From NCBI RefSeq assembly GCF_037201965.1, contig NZ_CP147518.1, positions 2,417,001-2,481,000 of the forward strand: 64,000 bases of DNA, in the 5' to 3' direction. The notes below the pieces were generated by a model, which was not told the DNA's origin, made no database searches, and was given only the letters and a program-made list of their open reading frames with translations. Made by a program: the position numbers and the translations under genes. Of this stretch, positions 44,526 to 53,978 are shown in pieces. The stretch comes from Spirosoma sp. SC4-14. Lineage in GTDB: Bacteria; Bacteroidota; Bacteroidia; Cytophagales; Spirosomataceae. How positions within the stretch are numbered: position 1 is the stretch's first letter; each line of letters begins with the position of its first letter.

Positions 44526-46040
44526 CTATAAATTGCTTAATGCGGCCTTTGCTTTGTTATCCACGCTGTTTTTATACTCGTGGTGCTTAACGCTAAGGGC
44601 TTTCTCAAAGAACGACTGTGCTCTGGTGCGGTCGTTCTTTTGTTGATAGATATAGCCCAGTTGTAAGGCCGCTGTAGCGCCAAACGACAATTGCTCACTG
44701 ATTCCCTGTTTCGATTCGCTCAGCGCTAAGGCACGCTGTAGATAGGGGATGGCAGCATCTGGTTCGTTACGACGCTGATAGATACGTCCCATCCGATAAT
44801 TATACTCCGCTTTTTCGGCTAGTAACGATAAGTTTGTTTCATTATAAGGACGCAGATAGGCCAGTGCACTATCGGTAAAACCACCGTCGGATGCTAGCCG
44901 TGACCGCATCAGTACCTTTTGATTTGGCGAAACACCCCGCTTTAAATAGGCTTCTGCAAATTTTTGGGCCGCCTTGTCCGATTCAACGGCAGTTCGGCCT
45001 ACCCGGAGCACTTTCTGTAGAAAAGAGGTTGCTTTAGTAGCTGATGGGTCGGTCGGTTGAAGCCAATGGCAGAGAAAAAGTTTGTAGTACGAATCCTTAA
45101 CAAAATTTTGCCCGCGATAAGTATTCAGAAATTGCTGAAAATGCCGGATTGCGGTTGTGTACTGGCCTTTTTGAAGATAAATGTCGCCCAGTATGTTTTC
45201 AATAATGGGCATGGGCTGATAGGCCGGGCCAGTGGGCCGTGTGGTTAAATAGGAAAGCGCTTGTGCGCTATGCCCATTTTTTTGCTCGATGGTGGCACCA
45301 AAGAAATGAAGCAGCAAATTATCAGGGTTACTTTCGATCAGGTGTTTGAGTGTCTGCTCGTCGGCGCTGGTAAATTTCAGAACATAAGCCCGAACCATCA
45401 GGTCGATTAATTGGGCTTCCAGCCGAAACGCAGGATCTTGCTGGGCACGTTCCAATTCCTGCTGCCCCTGTTTAATGCTACCCTGCAGCCCGAGCAGACT
45501 TGCTACCCAGCTATAATTTTCCGGTACAGAACCAATCATGATATGGAGCGTTCCGAGCGATTTATAGGTGGGCAAAAAAGTTGGAAAGCGTTTCTGATTG
45601 GCAGCCAGTAGCTTGTAAGCCCTGATAACGTCCCAGCTGGCACTGATTTCTTTGCCGAATTTGAGTTTGATAAATGCCCAGTGAAGGCGAATTTCGGCCT
45701 GCATAACCCGTTGCCAGGGCGAATTCCCATCCATATCTTTTAGCGCATCGAGTCGTTCATCTTCACGATCGCTTAAGCTGGCGTAGGCTCGGTCATCGTC
45801 GGAGGTAACGAGCGTAAGCATATCCAGATAATCGTCCAGAAAAATGCGTATACCATTTCGCGATTGATCGCTAGCCAAAAGCTGCTGAGCGGAGGAGACT
45901 TTCAGCTTTTGCAACTCCGTATAGGCCTGTTGCTGTTGTGGCGTCCAGTTGAAATCCTGACCCTGCGTAAGGAAGGACGAGCATAAAATAAACAAAAACA
46001 CCGGGCTAAAGCCCGGCGCTCTTGAGAAAAAATGGTTCAT
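44526..46040 (-). CDS. Secreted tetratricopeptide-repeat protein
   Basis: 504 residues from the ATG at 46038-46040, which starts a signal peptide (MNHFFSRAPGFSPVFLFILC, cleavage near TQGQ). The open frame runs further upstream into the zinc-ribbon gene, but that part is not homologous-looking. The mature protein is helical with TPR-type pairs: AYTELQKLKVSSAQQLLAS, MPIIENILGDIYLQKGQYTT, AIRHFQQFLNTYRGQNF, AEYNYRMGRIYQRRNEPDAA, IPYLQRALALSESKQG and LQLGYIYQQKNDRTRAQSFF. It probably acts as a periplasmic scaffold. Unusually, a perfect palindrome (46001-46016) lies inside the signal-peptide codons. The gene starts 13 bases after the zinc-ribbon gene ends. Confidence 0.85.
   Translation of the reverse strand: MNHFFSRAPGFSPVFLFILCSSFLTQGQDFNWTPQQQQAYTELQKLKVSSAQQLLASDQSRNGIRIFLDDYLDMLTLVTSDDDRAYASLSDREDERLDALKDMDGNSPWQRVMQAEIRLHWAFIKLKFGKEISASWDVIRAYKLLAANQKRFPTFLPTYKSLGTLHIMIGSVPENYSWVASLLGLQGSIKQGQQELERAQQDPAFRLEAQLIDLMVRAYVLKFTSADEQTLKHLIESNPDNLLLHFFGATIEQKNGHSAQALSYLTTRPTGPAYQPMPIIENILGDIYLQKGQYTTAIRHFQQFLNTYRGQNFVKDSYYKLFLCHWLQPTDPSATKATSFLQKVLRVGRTAVESDKAAQKFAEAYLKRGVSPNQKVLMRSRLASDGGFTDSALAYLRPYNETNLSLLAEKAEYNYRMGRIYQRRNEPDAAIPYLQRALALSESKQGISEQLSFGATAALQLGYIYQQKNDRTRAQSFFEKALSVKHHEYKNSVDNKAKAALSNL
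46001..46016. repeat. REP-like palindrome CCGGGCTAAAGCCCGG inside a signal-peptide coding sequence
   Basis: The 16-base sequence is nearly self-complementary (CCGGGCT / AGCCCGG with AA between). It encodes the residues around APGFSP of the TPR protein's signal peptide. I recall GGGCTNNAGCCC words as abundant REP-like elements in Bacteroidota (memory, unchecked). It lies about 24 bases into the coding sequence, where an mRNA hairpin could affect translation. Confidence 0.7.
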
Positions 46041-46053
46041 AGTCGGCAGATGA

Positions 46054-46809
46054 CTAGCGGCCACGACCAACGGTAGCTGGTTCAGGAACGCCTTCAACAT
46101 CGGCCAGAATCCGTCCGCAGTGTTCGCAGACAATAATTTTCTTTTTGTCTTTAATGTCGGCCTGACGTTGTGGGGGCACCACGTTGAAGCAGCCGCCACA
46201 AGCTCCCCGTTTTACGGTCACTACAGCCAGACCATTCAGGGCGTTGCTGCGGATTTTGTTATACGAGTTCAGCAGACGAGTTTCGACAGTAGTGGCCTGT
46301 TCATCGCGTTGTCTGATAATTTCTTTTTCTTCTTCCTGGCTTTCAGACGTAATCTGGTCCAGTTCCTGCTTTTTAGCTTTCAGGTCTTCCCGACGCTCGT
46401 TGAGAGCGGCCTGGGTGGTCTTGATCTCTTCCTCTTTCCCACGTACGCGGAATTGAGCCTCATTAATACGCTTGTCGGCCAGTTCGATTTCGAGTGATTG
46501 TAATTCAATCTCTTTCGAAATGGCGTCGAACTCGCGGTTATTACGAACGTTCATTTGCTGATCTTTATATTTATTGATCAGCTTTTCGGCGTCTTTTTTG
46601 GCAACCCGGTTGCGCTCGATGTCTTCTTCCAGCGCCTTGATTTCTGCCTGAAACTTACCAATTCGCGTTTCGAAGCCAGCAATATCATCTTCCAGATCAC
46701 GGACTTCTTCGGGTAGACCACCGCGAATTTTGATGAGTTCGTCTAGTTGAGAGTCAAGGGATTGCAGTTTAAGAAGAGCGTCTAATTTTTGCGCAATCGT
46801 CAGTTCCAT
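46054..46809 (-). CDS. Coiled-coil protein with C-terminal C4 zinc ribbon (DUF164 family)
   Basis: 251 residues. About 1-185 is a long antiparallel coiled coil (KLDALLKLQSLDSQLDELIK, KALEEDIERNRVAKKDAEKL). The C-terminal zinc ribbon has CGGCF (about 203-207) and CEHCGRIL (about 228-235), four cysteines in two CxxC pairs. DUF164 proteins are widespread and often sit beside nif3 genes, as here (nif3 at 46927-48024, same direction). A nucleic-acid or ribosome-associated role has been proposed for relatives; it is not shown here. The TPR gene follows 13 bases later. Confidence 0.9.
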   Translation of the reverse strand: MELTIAQKLDALLKLQSLDSQLDELIKIRGGLPEEVRDLEDDIAGFETRIGKFQAEIKALEEDIERNRVAKKDAEKLINKYKDQQMNVRNNREFDAISKEIELQSLEIELADKRINEAQFRVRGKEEEIKTTQAALNERREDLKAKKQELDQITSESQEEEKEIIRQRDEQATTVETRLLNSYNKIRSNALNGLAVVTVKRGACGGCFNVVPPQRQADIKDKKKIIVCEHCGRILADVEGVPEPATVGRGR

Positions 46810-46827
46810 TCGGAGTGTGATTTTTTT

Positions 46828-46922
46828 TAATGTATAATGAATAATGCTTAATGTATAATGAGATTTGTGTAACTATCTGACTTTTAGGTGGATGATAGTT
46901 TTGTATTATTCATTATACATTA
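46828..46922. repeat. 18-bp perfect inverted repeat with internal tandem words
   Basis: Arms 46828-46845 and 46905-46922 are exact reverse complements. The AT-rich word TAATGTATAATGA occurs again at 46849-46861. The right arm ends four bases from the nif3 stop codon (leftmost base 46927). No terminator T-run is associated. The 59-base loop is long, so the stem is less certain as a structure than the others. Confidence 0.75.
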
Positions 46923-46926
46923 TTCA

Positions 46927-48024
46927 TTAGAAATAGCTAACGGGATTCGTGTCCGTTTCAGATAAAATTACCGCAAAAGTAGTAAATTTTTTTGCCAAAT
47001 GCTGGCTAATTAACTCTTTTGTAAACACTTCACTTTCGTAGTGCCCAATATCGCAGATTACGATGCGGCCATCGGCGTCGAAAAACTCATGATATTTGTA
47101 GTCGGCCGTAACAAATACGTCAGCGCCGGCCCGTATGGCATCCGATAGTAGGAAGCTACCGACACCACCGCATACCGCCACTCGTTTGACCGGACGGTTG
47201 CCCAAAGGCGTGTAACGGATCAGATTCAGGTTCATATTTGCCTTCAAATAAGAGAGCCAGGCCTGTCCCCCCAATGCTTCGGGCAAATCACCTACTGCAC
47301 CAGAACCAACTTCCTGATTCCGATTGTCGAGCAGCGTTATATAATAAGCTACTTCTTGATACGGATGAGCTTGGCGGAGCGCTGTAAGTAGTTGACCTTG
47401 TTGTTGCGATGGAAAAATAACCTCAATCCGGTTTTCGGCCTCTTCGTGGTATTGGCCTATAGTCCCTATAGCTGGCTGGGCATCAGCGTCGGGTTGGTAG
47501 GTGCCGGTTCCATTGACCCGAAAACTGCAGTTTTTGTATTTCCCAATCTGTCCGGCTCCGGCAGCATACAGCGCTTCCAGAACTTGTTGTGTATCAGCTA
47601 TGGGAACAAAGGTGACCAGTTTGCTTAGCACCTGCGATTTAGGAGCCAGAATTTGTACATTCTGCAGGTTTAACTTCTCGGCAATCTTGAAGTTGACCCC
47701 TCCCCATACATTGTCCAGATTGGTATGGGCAGCGTAAATGGCAATATCGTTTTTGATGGCTTTAATAACCGTTCGTTCAACGTAGGTGTTGCCGTTCAGT
47801 TTTTTCAGCCCCTTAAACACAATAGGATGATGAGCAACTAGTAGATTACAGCCTTTAGCGATGGCTTCGTCGACAACCGCTTCGGTGGCGTCGAGCGTAA
47901 CCAGAACTCCCGTTATTACAGTAGCTGGATCGCCCACAATCAGCCCGGAGTTATCGTACGACTCCTGGTAGGAGAGGGGGGCCAATGATTCGATAAATGA
48001 AGTAAGCTCGCGAATTTGGGTCAT
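46927..48024 (-). CDS. Nif3-like dinuclear metal-centre hexameric protein
   Basis: 365 residues from the ATG at 48022-48024, before MTQIRELTSFIESLAPLSYQ; seven upstream in-frame residues are discarded. Metal-binding blocks are LLVAHHPIVFKGLK, YAAHTNLDN, VAVCGGVGSFLL, DVFVTADYKYHEF and ICDIGHYESE, which bring the His/Asp/Glu ligands of the two-metal site. The middle region (about 130-235) is the PII-like insertion of the long YqfO form. It is described as a GTP cyclohydrolase I type 2-like hydrolase, but the physiological role is unsettled. The neighbouring DUF164 zinc-ribbon gene is a frequent companion. Confidence 0.94.
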   Translation of the reverse strand: MTQIRELTSFIESLAPLSYQESYDNSGLIVGDPATVITGVLVTLDATEAVVDEAIAKGCNLLVAHHPIVFKGLKKLNGNTYVERTVIKAIKNDIAIYAAHTNLDNVWGGVNFKIAEKLNLQNVQILAPKSQVLSKLVTFVPIADTQQVLEALYAAGAGQIGKYKNCSFRVNGTGTYQPDADAQPAIGTIGQYHEEAENRIEVIFPSQQQGQLLTALRQAHPYQEVAYYITLLDNRNQEVGSGAVGDLPEALGGQAWLSYLKANMNLNLIRYTPLGNRPVKRVAVCGGVGSFLLSDAIRAGADVFVTADYKYHEFFDADGRIVICDIGHYESEVFTKELISQHLAKKFTTFAVILSETDTNPVSYF

Positions 48025-48076
48025 ACTACATACTGACAGAAGCAACAGGATACGCTGGTTTCCTTTAAGCAGTTAA

Positions 48077-48107
48077 CACAAAAAGCCCCATTGTAGCGGG
48101 GCTTTTG
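48077..48107 (-). terminator. Rho-independent terminator of rpmE
   Basis: The stem AAAAGCCCC / GGGGCTTTT (48081-48089 and 48098-48106) has an 8-base loop and, read leftward, ends GGGGCTTTTTGTG. It is 19 bases after the L31 stop codon and also lies just upstream of nif3. Confidence 0.92.
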
Positions 48108-48125
48108 TTGTATAAGTTTTTACAC

Positions 48126-48368
48126 TTATTTGGTGCCGTAGCGCTTGCGGAATTTGTCCACACGACCCGCTGTATCGAGCAGTACGTTCTTACCCGTATA
48201 GAATGGGTGCGACTGGGAGCTAACTTCAATTTTAACGAGTGGGTAGGTTTTGCCTTCGAACTCGATAGTGTCTCTGGTTTGAACCGTTGAACGAGTCACA
48301 AATTTATAATCGCTCGACAGGTCGTGGAATACCACTTCACGGTAATCCGGATGAATGCCCTTTTTCAT
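48126..48368 (-). CDS. rpmE2: 50S ribosomal protein L31, type B
   Basis: 80 residues: [70 protein letters not shown]. It lacks the CxxC zinc ligands of type A L31, so it is the zinc-independent form, the normal one in Bacteroidota. A full consensus promoter is at 48420-48450 and a terminator at 48077-48107, so it is a single-gene unit. Confidence 0.97.
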   Translation of the reverse strand: MKKGIHPDYREVVFHDLSSDYKFVTRSTVQTRDTIEFEGKTYPLVKIEVSSQSHPFYTGKNVLLDTAGRVDKFRKRYGTK

Positions 48369-48419
48369 GATCTAATCTCAGTTTCTTGCATCTTCTCGGT
48401 TTCCGACCGAAAAGGACTG

Positions 48420-48450
48420 CAAAGGTACGGTGTTCTGGTCGGATTGGCAA
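48420..48450 (-). promoter_or_regulatory. rpmE promoter, full Bacteroidota consensus
   Basis: Read leftward: TTG at 48450-48448, a 20-base spacer, TACCTTTG at 48427-48420. The -7 box and spacer length are identical to those of the tRNA-like RNA promoter at 25446-25476. The start would be near 48412, giving a leader of about 44 bases. Confidence 0.8.
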
Positions 48451-48973
48451 ATAGTTTTAGGGGTTCTTTTTCTATTTGATTATCAGCCGGATAATTAGGG
48501 TCCGTTGGCTAATATTGACATAATAAGCACTTGTTACTGCTCGCTTTTTTCTTTAACTTTAAAGAACGTTACACTTCCTCTATGCTGGCTTATAGACCTC
48601 TGTGGAACTATAGGCCGGTCAGTAAAATCGCTCTTTTATTTTTTTTAGCATAGCTCTTCTACCGGGTATTGTTAAGTCGCTAAGACTTACGGCTTAACAA
48701 TTTCTTAACCTGTCTGATAGAGTTGCATGTTTCGGTGAATTGTGAAAACACCCGAACCTTCACGGTTGCTTTTCCGTCTATTTCAATAGAACTTTAAAAC
48801 GCCATCTGGCTCAGCGAAGCGTTAGGTATGTTAGGTGGCCATGCAGGTTACTTATGCCTTCTTGAAAGGCAAAGCAGTCTGATGGCTATTTGGGTATATT
48901 TTTAAGGTAACACAAGCTGTTTTTTATTTTGAATTCAACATTTTTCCATATATAAAAACTAACCCAAACGCTC
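48451..48973 (+). other. Long non-coding region upstream of nrdA with several hairpins
   Basis: About 520 bases without a convincing gene. Visible structures are a 12-bp inverted repeat at 48668-48679/48690-48701 whose loop contains a second dyad, a hairpin TTCGGTG...CACCCGAA at 48731-48756, GCCATC...GATGGC at 48801-48806/48881-48886, and inside that TGCCTT-CTTGA-AAGGCA (48855-48871). It may hold a structured nrdA leader or an unlinked small RNA. No match to a known riboswitch core or NrdR box was seen by eye. Confidence 0.4.
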
Positions 48974-51454
48974 ATGTACGTAATCAAACGTGACGGACGC
49001 CGGGAGTCGGTCAAGTTCGACAAGATTACCGCCAGGATCGAAAAATTGTGCTATGGCCTCGATCCGGCTTATGTTCAGCCCGTTGAGGTTGCCATGAAGG
49101 TGGTTAATGGTCTTTACGACGGAGTAAAGACTACTGAGCTGGACAACTTAGCCGCTGAGACAGCCGCATCGATGACCACCAAGCACCCCGACTATGCTAT
49201 TCTGGCTGCCCGGATTGCTATTTCGAACCTGCATAAAGAAACCAATAAATCGTTCTCGGGGACTATCAAACGCCTGTATACGTACGAAGATCCGAAAACG
49301 GGCGAAAACGCGGCACTGATCTCAAAAGAGGTGTATGAAGTTGTACGGCAGCATGCAGCCCTGCTCGATTCGACCATCATTTATGACCGCGACTATGGGT
49401 ATGATTATTTCGGTTATAAAACCCTCGAAAAATCGTACCTGCTGAAAATTGATGGGCGTATAGCCGAACGGCCGCAGCATATGCTAATGCGGGTAGCAGT
49501 TGGTATCCATATGGATGATATTGAGTCGGCAATTGAAACGTATAATCTGCTGAGTGAGAAGTGGTTTACGCACGCGACGCCTACCTTATTCAATGCCGGT
49601 ACACCCAAACCCCAGATGTCGAGCTGTTTCCTGCTGACCATGCAGGACGACTCAATCGACGGGATTTACGATACGCTGAAGCAGACAGCTAAAATTTCGC
49701 AGTCGGCTGGTGGTATCGGTTTGAGCATCCATAACATCCGGGCAACGGGAACCTACATTAAAGGCACTAACGGAACCAGCAATGGTATTATTCCGATGCT
49801 GCGGGTATTCAACGATACGGCTCGCTATGTCGACCAGGGTGGTGGAAAACGGAAAGGCTCCTTTGCCATTTATCTGGAACCCTGGCATGCCGACATCTAC
49901 GACTTTCTGGATCTGAAAAAGAATTCGGGTAAAGAAGAAAACCGCGCCCGCGATTTGTTCTATGCACTCTGGACTCCTGATCTATTCATGAAACGTGTGG
50001 AAGACAACGACGTATGGTCGCTGTTTTGCCCACACGAGTGTCCAGGGCTGGCCGATTGTTATGGCGATGAGTTCGAAGCCCTATATACCCGTTATGAGCG
50101 CGAAGGTCGTGCACGCCGTACGGTGAAAGCGCAGGATCTGTGGTTTAAGATTCTGGAATCGCAAACCGAAACCGGCACGCCCTATATGCTTTATAAGGAT
50201 GCGGCTAACAAGAAGTCGAATCAGAAGAATCTGGGCACCATCAAATCGTCGAACCTCTGTACCGAAATTATTGAGTATACAGCACCCGACGAAGTAGCGG
50301 TTTGTAATCTTGCATCTATTGCACTGCCAAAATTCATTACTCGTGGCACAGATGGCGTGCTTCGATTCGACCATCAGAAACTATATGATATTACGAAAGT
50401 TGCCACGCGCAACCTGAACAAGATCATTGACCTCAACTACTACCCGGTTGAAGAAGCCCGTCGTTCGAATATGCGTCACCGGCCAATTGGTCTGGGCGTG
50501 CAGGGGCTGGCGGATGCTTTCATCATGCTGCGGATGCCGTTTGAGTCGGATGAAGCCCGTCGGTTAAACGAAGATATTTTCGAGACGATCTATTTCGGTG
50601 CCATGACAGCGTCGATGGAGTTGGCCAAGGAATATGGTCCATACGAAACCTGGAAAGGTTCACCAATTTCGCAGGGGCAATTCCAGTTCGATATGTGGGG
50701 CGTAAATCCAAAATCGAATCGCTGGGACTGGGAGTCGTTGCGGAAAGAAGTTGTTGAACACGGTGTTCGGAATTCGTTGTTGCTGGCTCCTATGCCTACC
50801 GCTTCGACATCGCAGATTCTGGGTAATAACGAATGTTTTGAGCCCTACACCAGCAATATCTATACACGTCGCGTGTTGTCGGGTGAGTTTGTTGTGGTGA
50901 ACAAACATCTGCTCCGGGATCTCGTAAAACTTGGACTGTGGAACGATGCCATGAAAAATAACCTGATTCTGGCCAATGGCTCGATCCAGGCCATTCCGGG
51001 TATTCCGCAGAATATCAAGGATCTCTACAAAACAGTTTGGGAGATCAAACAGAAACATATTATCGACATGGCCGCCGATCGGGGGGCTTACATTTGTCAG
51101 TCGCAATCACTGAACATTCACATTCAGGATTCGAACTTTGGTAAACTGACATCGATGCACTTCTATGCGTGGAAAGCTGGTCTGAAAACCGGTATGTACT
51201 ACCTGCGTACGAAAGCAGCTACCGACGCCGTGAAGTTCACCGTTGTACAACCTCAGGCCGAACCGCAACTGGAGCCAGCCATGGCCGAAACAGCACCAGT
51301 CGAAAAACCACTCGACTACGCCCAGTACGCGAAAGAGCACGCTACCAATGCCACACCAATACCGGTACCAATGGTAACCGATCTGGAACAGCAATATGCG
51401 GCTATGACCTGCTCGCTCGACGACCCGGAAGGTTGCGAGATGTGTGGATCATAA
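48974..51454 (+). CDS. nrdA: Ribonucleoside-diphosphate reductase alpha subunit (class I)
   Basis: 826 residues. An N-terminal ATP-cone (about 1-95: [20 protein letters not shown]) gives dATP/ATP activity control. Catalytic blocks are [15 protein letters not shown] (first redox Cys), [11 protein letters not shown] (Asn, Cys and Glu at the active site), [12 protein letters not shown] (second redox Cys) and [18 protein letters not shown] (nucleotide-binding loop). The C-terminal shuttle pair is CEMCGS at the extreme end. It reduces NDPs to dNDPs with the radical-bearing NrdB subunit. nrdB is not adjacent on either side within the window, which is unusual because the genes are often paired. A terminator follows at 51478. 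Confidence 0.97.
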   Translation: MYVIKRDGRRESVKFDKITARIEKLCYGLDPAYVQPVEVAMKVVNGLYDGVKTTELDNLAAETAASMTTKHPDYAILAARIAISNLHKETNKSFSGTIKRLYTYEDPKTGENAALISKEVYEVVRQHAALLDSTIIYDRDYGYDYFGYKTLEKSYLLKIDGRIAERPQHMLMRVAVGIHMDDIESAIETYNLLSEKWFTHATPTLFNAGTPKPQMSSCFLLTMQDDSIDGIYDTLKQTAKISQSAGGIGLSIHNIRATGTYIKGTNGTSNGIIPMLRVFNDTARYVDQGGGKRKGSFAIYLEPWHADIYDFLDLKKNSGKEENRARDLFYALWTPDLFMKRVEDNDVWSLFCPHECPGLADCYGDEFEALYTRYEREGRARRTVKAQDLWFKILESQTETGTPYMLYKDAANKKSNQKNLGTIKSSNLCTEIIEYTAPDEVAVCNLASIALPKFITRGTDGVLRFDHQKLYDITKVATRNLNKIIDLNYYPVEEARRSNMRHRPIGLGVQGLADAFIMLRMPFESDEARRLNEDIFETIYFGAMTASMELAKEYGPYETWKGSPISQGQFQFDMWGVNPKSNRWDWESLRKEVVEHGVRNSLLLAPMPTASTSQILGNNECFEPYTSNIYTRRVLSGEFVVVNKHLLRDLVKLGLWNDAMKNNLILANGSIQAIPGIPQNIKDLYKTVWEIKQKHIIDMAADRGAYICQSQSLNIHIQDSNFGKLTSMHFYAWKAGLKTGMYYLRTKAATDAVKFTVVQPQAEPQLEPAMAETAPVEKPLDYAQYAKEHATNATPIPVPMVTDLEQQYAAMTCSLDDPEGCEMCGS

Positions 51455-51477
51455 GCAATGAAAGCGCAAATTCTTAC

Positions 51478-51515
51478 TACTCCCGACTGTGTGTAACATG
51501 GCCGGGAGTATGTTT
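51478..51515 (+). terminator. Rho-independent terminator of nrdA
   Basis: The stem TACTCCCG / CGGGAGTA (51478-51485 and 51503-51510) is followed by TGTTTTT. It starts 23 bases after the nrdA stop codon, confirming that no nrdB is co-transcribed. Confidence 0.85.
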
Positions 51516-51774
51516 TTATACTGTCCTGTTTTTTGAAAACCTCCGTACTATCTAAATCGAATTGAGTGATAAAGTTGTACATACCCTAACCCTATTGGCA
51601 GACTCGAACAGATTATTAACCTTATACGAACTCATCACTGCCGTTACGTAAATCCCGATGAGTATGTGTAAAAGTTATGGTTAGTTTTATTGGCTTTTAA
51701 ACTGATAACGTAACGTTGTTGGTTGGTGAGCAGCTCAAAGCGACACAAAAGGTTGATGAAAATTACTTATAACA
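51516..51774. other. Intergenic region after the nrdA terminator
   Basis: About 260 bases between the terminator and the phosphatase gene. No gene, repeat or consensus TAnnTTTG promoter stands out. It must carry the promoter for 51775. Confidence 0.4.
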
Positions 51775-52242
51775 ATGGAGCTCTATCAAATTGATGACAA
51801 AGGGTCACTATTTATTTCCCCTACGATCGATAACTGGGAACCCATTTCCCAACTCACTATAGACGCCGTATTTAATCTGGATAGTTCGCTGGATCAGAAT
51901 ATCCCGGCAATTATGAACCAGACGCTTTATATTTTTTTCCCATTCGAAGATCACGAACTCCCCGATATACGGAAATTACACGCGCTGGCCCGCTTCGGCG
52001 CTAGTTTAATTAACAATGGTCATCAGGTTTTATCACACTGCGGCATGGGGCATAATCGATCAGCTCTTTTGGCTGGACTAATCCTGACTTATATGGGATT
52101 TACTGGACAAGATGCTGTTCGGCTGATTCAATCGAAACGACACGGAGCATTGTATAACCGAACGTTTGCTTCTTATCTGAAAACCATTCCGGCGTATGGA
52201 ATTCGGGAACTTTCTGACCGGCCAATTTCAATGTTTAACTAA
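51775..52242 (+). CDS. Dual-specificity/tyrosine phosphatase-like protein
   Basis: 155 residues. The catalytic P-loop is SHCGMGHNRS: nucleophile Cys89, Arg95 and Ser96 (CX5R). The general acid region could be FPFEDHELPD (about 55-64), and a helical C-terminus follows (GLILTYMGFTGQDAVRLIQS). The size and fold are those of atypical dual-specificity phosphatases. The substrate may be a phosphoprotein, phosphoinositide or nucleotide; no kinase gene is adjacent. It is cytoplasmic with no signal, and probably monocistronic. Confidence 0.88.
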   Translation: MELYQIDDKGSLFISPTIDNWEPISQLTIDAVFNLDSSLDQNIPAIMNQTLYIFFPFEDHELPDIRKLHALARFGASLINNGHQVLSHCGMGHNRSALLAGLILTYMGFTGQDAVRLIQSKRHGALYNRTFASYLKTIPAYGIRELSDRPISMFN

Positions 52243-52369
52243 GGTATTATTTTGTATTATACTAGTTACGTGATTCTTTATATTGAATAGAATCTTTTGG
52301 GTGGTAGAATAATTGGTATTGTGGGGTGGCTTGACTTAATTCGCAGATAATCGAGATTTTCGGCCAGCT

Positions 52370-53962
52370 ATGACACTTCGGCAAACTACGCTATCAAAAC
52401 AGTATTTGACCAGATTAACTACAGCTACCTATCTTTTGGGCATAGTAAGCACATTCTGGTTGCTTATGCCATTGGCGGGCCAGGCCCAAAAATTGAACGC
52501 ACAGCGGATAGATGAACTGGTCGATAAGCAGATGTGGCCTGCTATTGATGAACTGAGTGAGTATGTTGCTCTGCCAAATGATGCCATCAATGCCGACGAT
52601 ATACAAAAGAACATTGCCTGGACCGAAAAAGCGTTTGCCAGGCGTGGCTTTCAAACATCGGTACTGAAAACAGCACGGTTGCCATTGCTTCTGGCCGAAA
52701 AAACCTTTCCGAAAGCTACACAAACCGTTCTGTTCTATTTCCATCTGGATGGCCAACCGGTTCGAGCCAGCGAGTGGAAACAGAACGATCCATTTGTGGC
52801 AGTATTAAAGGAGAAAACAACCGCAGGCACCTATATTGATTTGCCCGCCAGCTTGCCAAAAACCACAGTCAACGATGAGTGGCGGCTGTTTGGCCGGTCG
52901 ACCTCAGATGACAAAGGACCAATCATTATGATGCTGAATGCTTTGGATATTGTGCAGGCTCAGAAGCAGACTCCGCCGTTTAATGTTAAAATTATTATCG
53001 ATTCGGAAGAAGAAAAAGGCTCGCCGGGGCTAAAAAGCGCTTTGGCGTCCTATAAAGACAAACTCCGGGCCAACTACATGATTGTGATGGATGGCCCAAT
53101 GCACTCATCTAATCTGCCGACACTAACTTTTGGGTGCCGGGGCAATGCCGGTTTTACCATAACAACCTATGGCCCGGTTACTCCGCAGCACAGTGGCCAT
53201 TTTGGTAACTATGCACCTAATCCGGGGTTTCGTCTGGCCCGGCTGATTGCCTCTATGAAGGATGAGCAGGGCCGGGTATTGATTCCGGGTTTTTACGATG
53301 GAATTTCATTCGACGACGAAAGCCGAACGATTATGGCGGCCGTGCCGGATAACAAACAGAACATTAACAAAACGCTGCAAATTGCTGAAGAAGAAAAAGT
53401 AGGAACCAACTACCAGGAATCACTGCAATATCCGTCGCTAAACATACGAGGGATGAAATCGGCGGTGGTAGGGCCCGGTTCCGGAACAATTATTCCCGAG
53501 GAGGCTGTAGCCAGTTTCGATATTCGGTTAGTACCCGAAACGGATGGAAAACGGATGGTTGAATTGGTGCGGATGCACATCGAAAAACAAGGCTTCACCG
53601 TTCTGGACCATGTTCCGGGCACCGAAGAACGACTTATGCATTCGCAGATTGTATTTTTCGAAGGAAATGCCGGTACACCAGCGTTTCGGACCAATACTAA
53701 TGCGCCAATGGGGGTTTGGCTCCGTAAAGCCCTCTCCGATAGTTTTGGTAAAGACCCGGTTGTTATCCGGATTATGGGAGGTACGGTGCCGGTTGTGCCA
53801 TTTATTCAGGCCTTAACGATTCCGGCCGTTATTGTTCCGCTCGTGAACATGGATAACAATCAGCACAGTCCGAACGAAAACTTACGAGTAGGTAATCTGC
53901 GAACGGGCCTCAAAACCTGTCTGGCTATTCTGACAGCTCCGCTGCCTGAGCAACCCCGTTAA
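52370..53962 (+). CDS. Secreted M20-family metallopeptidase
   Basis: 530 residues. The signal sequence is long (about 1-40, ending AGQAQ), with the hydrophobic core at about 20-36. Metal-site blocks are LFYFHLDGQPV (first His ligand), GRSTSDDKGPI (bridging Asp), IIDSEEEKGSPG (Glu pair, including the general base), IVMDGPM and NNQHSPNENLRVG (last His). The dimerisation domain is at about 230-360. The layout matches M20/M25/M40 dipeptidases and carboxypeptidases located in the periplasm. The physiological substrate is unknown. The gene ends 16 bases before the imperfect inverted repeat at 53979. Confidence 0.93.
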   Translation: MTLRQTTLSKQYLTRLTTATYLLGIVSTFWLLMPLAGQAQKLNAQRIDELVDKQMWPAIDELSEYVALPNDAINADDIQKNIAWTEKAFARRGFQTSVLKTARLPLLLAEKTFPKATQTVLFYFHLDGQPVRASEWKQNDPFVAVLKEKTTAGTYIDLPASLPKTTVNDEWRLFGRSTSDDKGPIIMMLNALDIVQAQKQTPPFNVKIIIDSEEEKGSPGLKSALASYKDKLRANYMIVMDGPMHSSNLPTLTFGCRGNAGFTITTYGPVTPQHSGHFGNYAPNPGFRLARLIASMKDEQGRVLIPGFYDGISFDDESRTIMAAVPDNKQNINKTLQIAEEEKVGTNYQESLQYPSLNIRGMKSAVVGPGSGTIIPEEAVASFDIRLVPETDGKRMVELVRMHIEKQGFTVLDHVPGTEERLMHSQIVFFEGNAGTPAFRTNTNAPMGVWLRKALSDSFGKDPVVIRIMGGTVPVVPFIQALTIPAVIVPLVNMDNNQHSPNENLRVGNLRTGLKTCLAILTAPLPEQPR

Positions 53963-53978
53963 CAGCTTTGTCGGTAGG

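Noticed and set aside
46041..46199. N-terminal extension of the TPR protein into the zinc-ribbon gene
   Set aside because: A signal peptide begins at the ATG at 46038-46040, and the extension is an out-of-frame reading of the conserved zinc-ribbon codons.
48668..48701. Inverted repeat upstream of nrdA as a terminator
   Set aside because: No T-run follows on either strand and no gene ends nearby.
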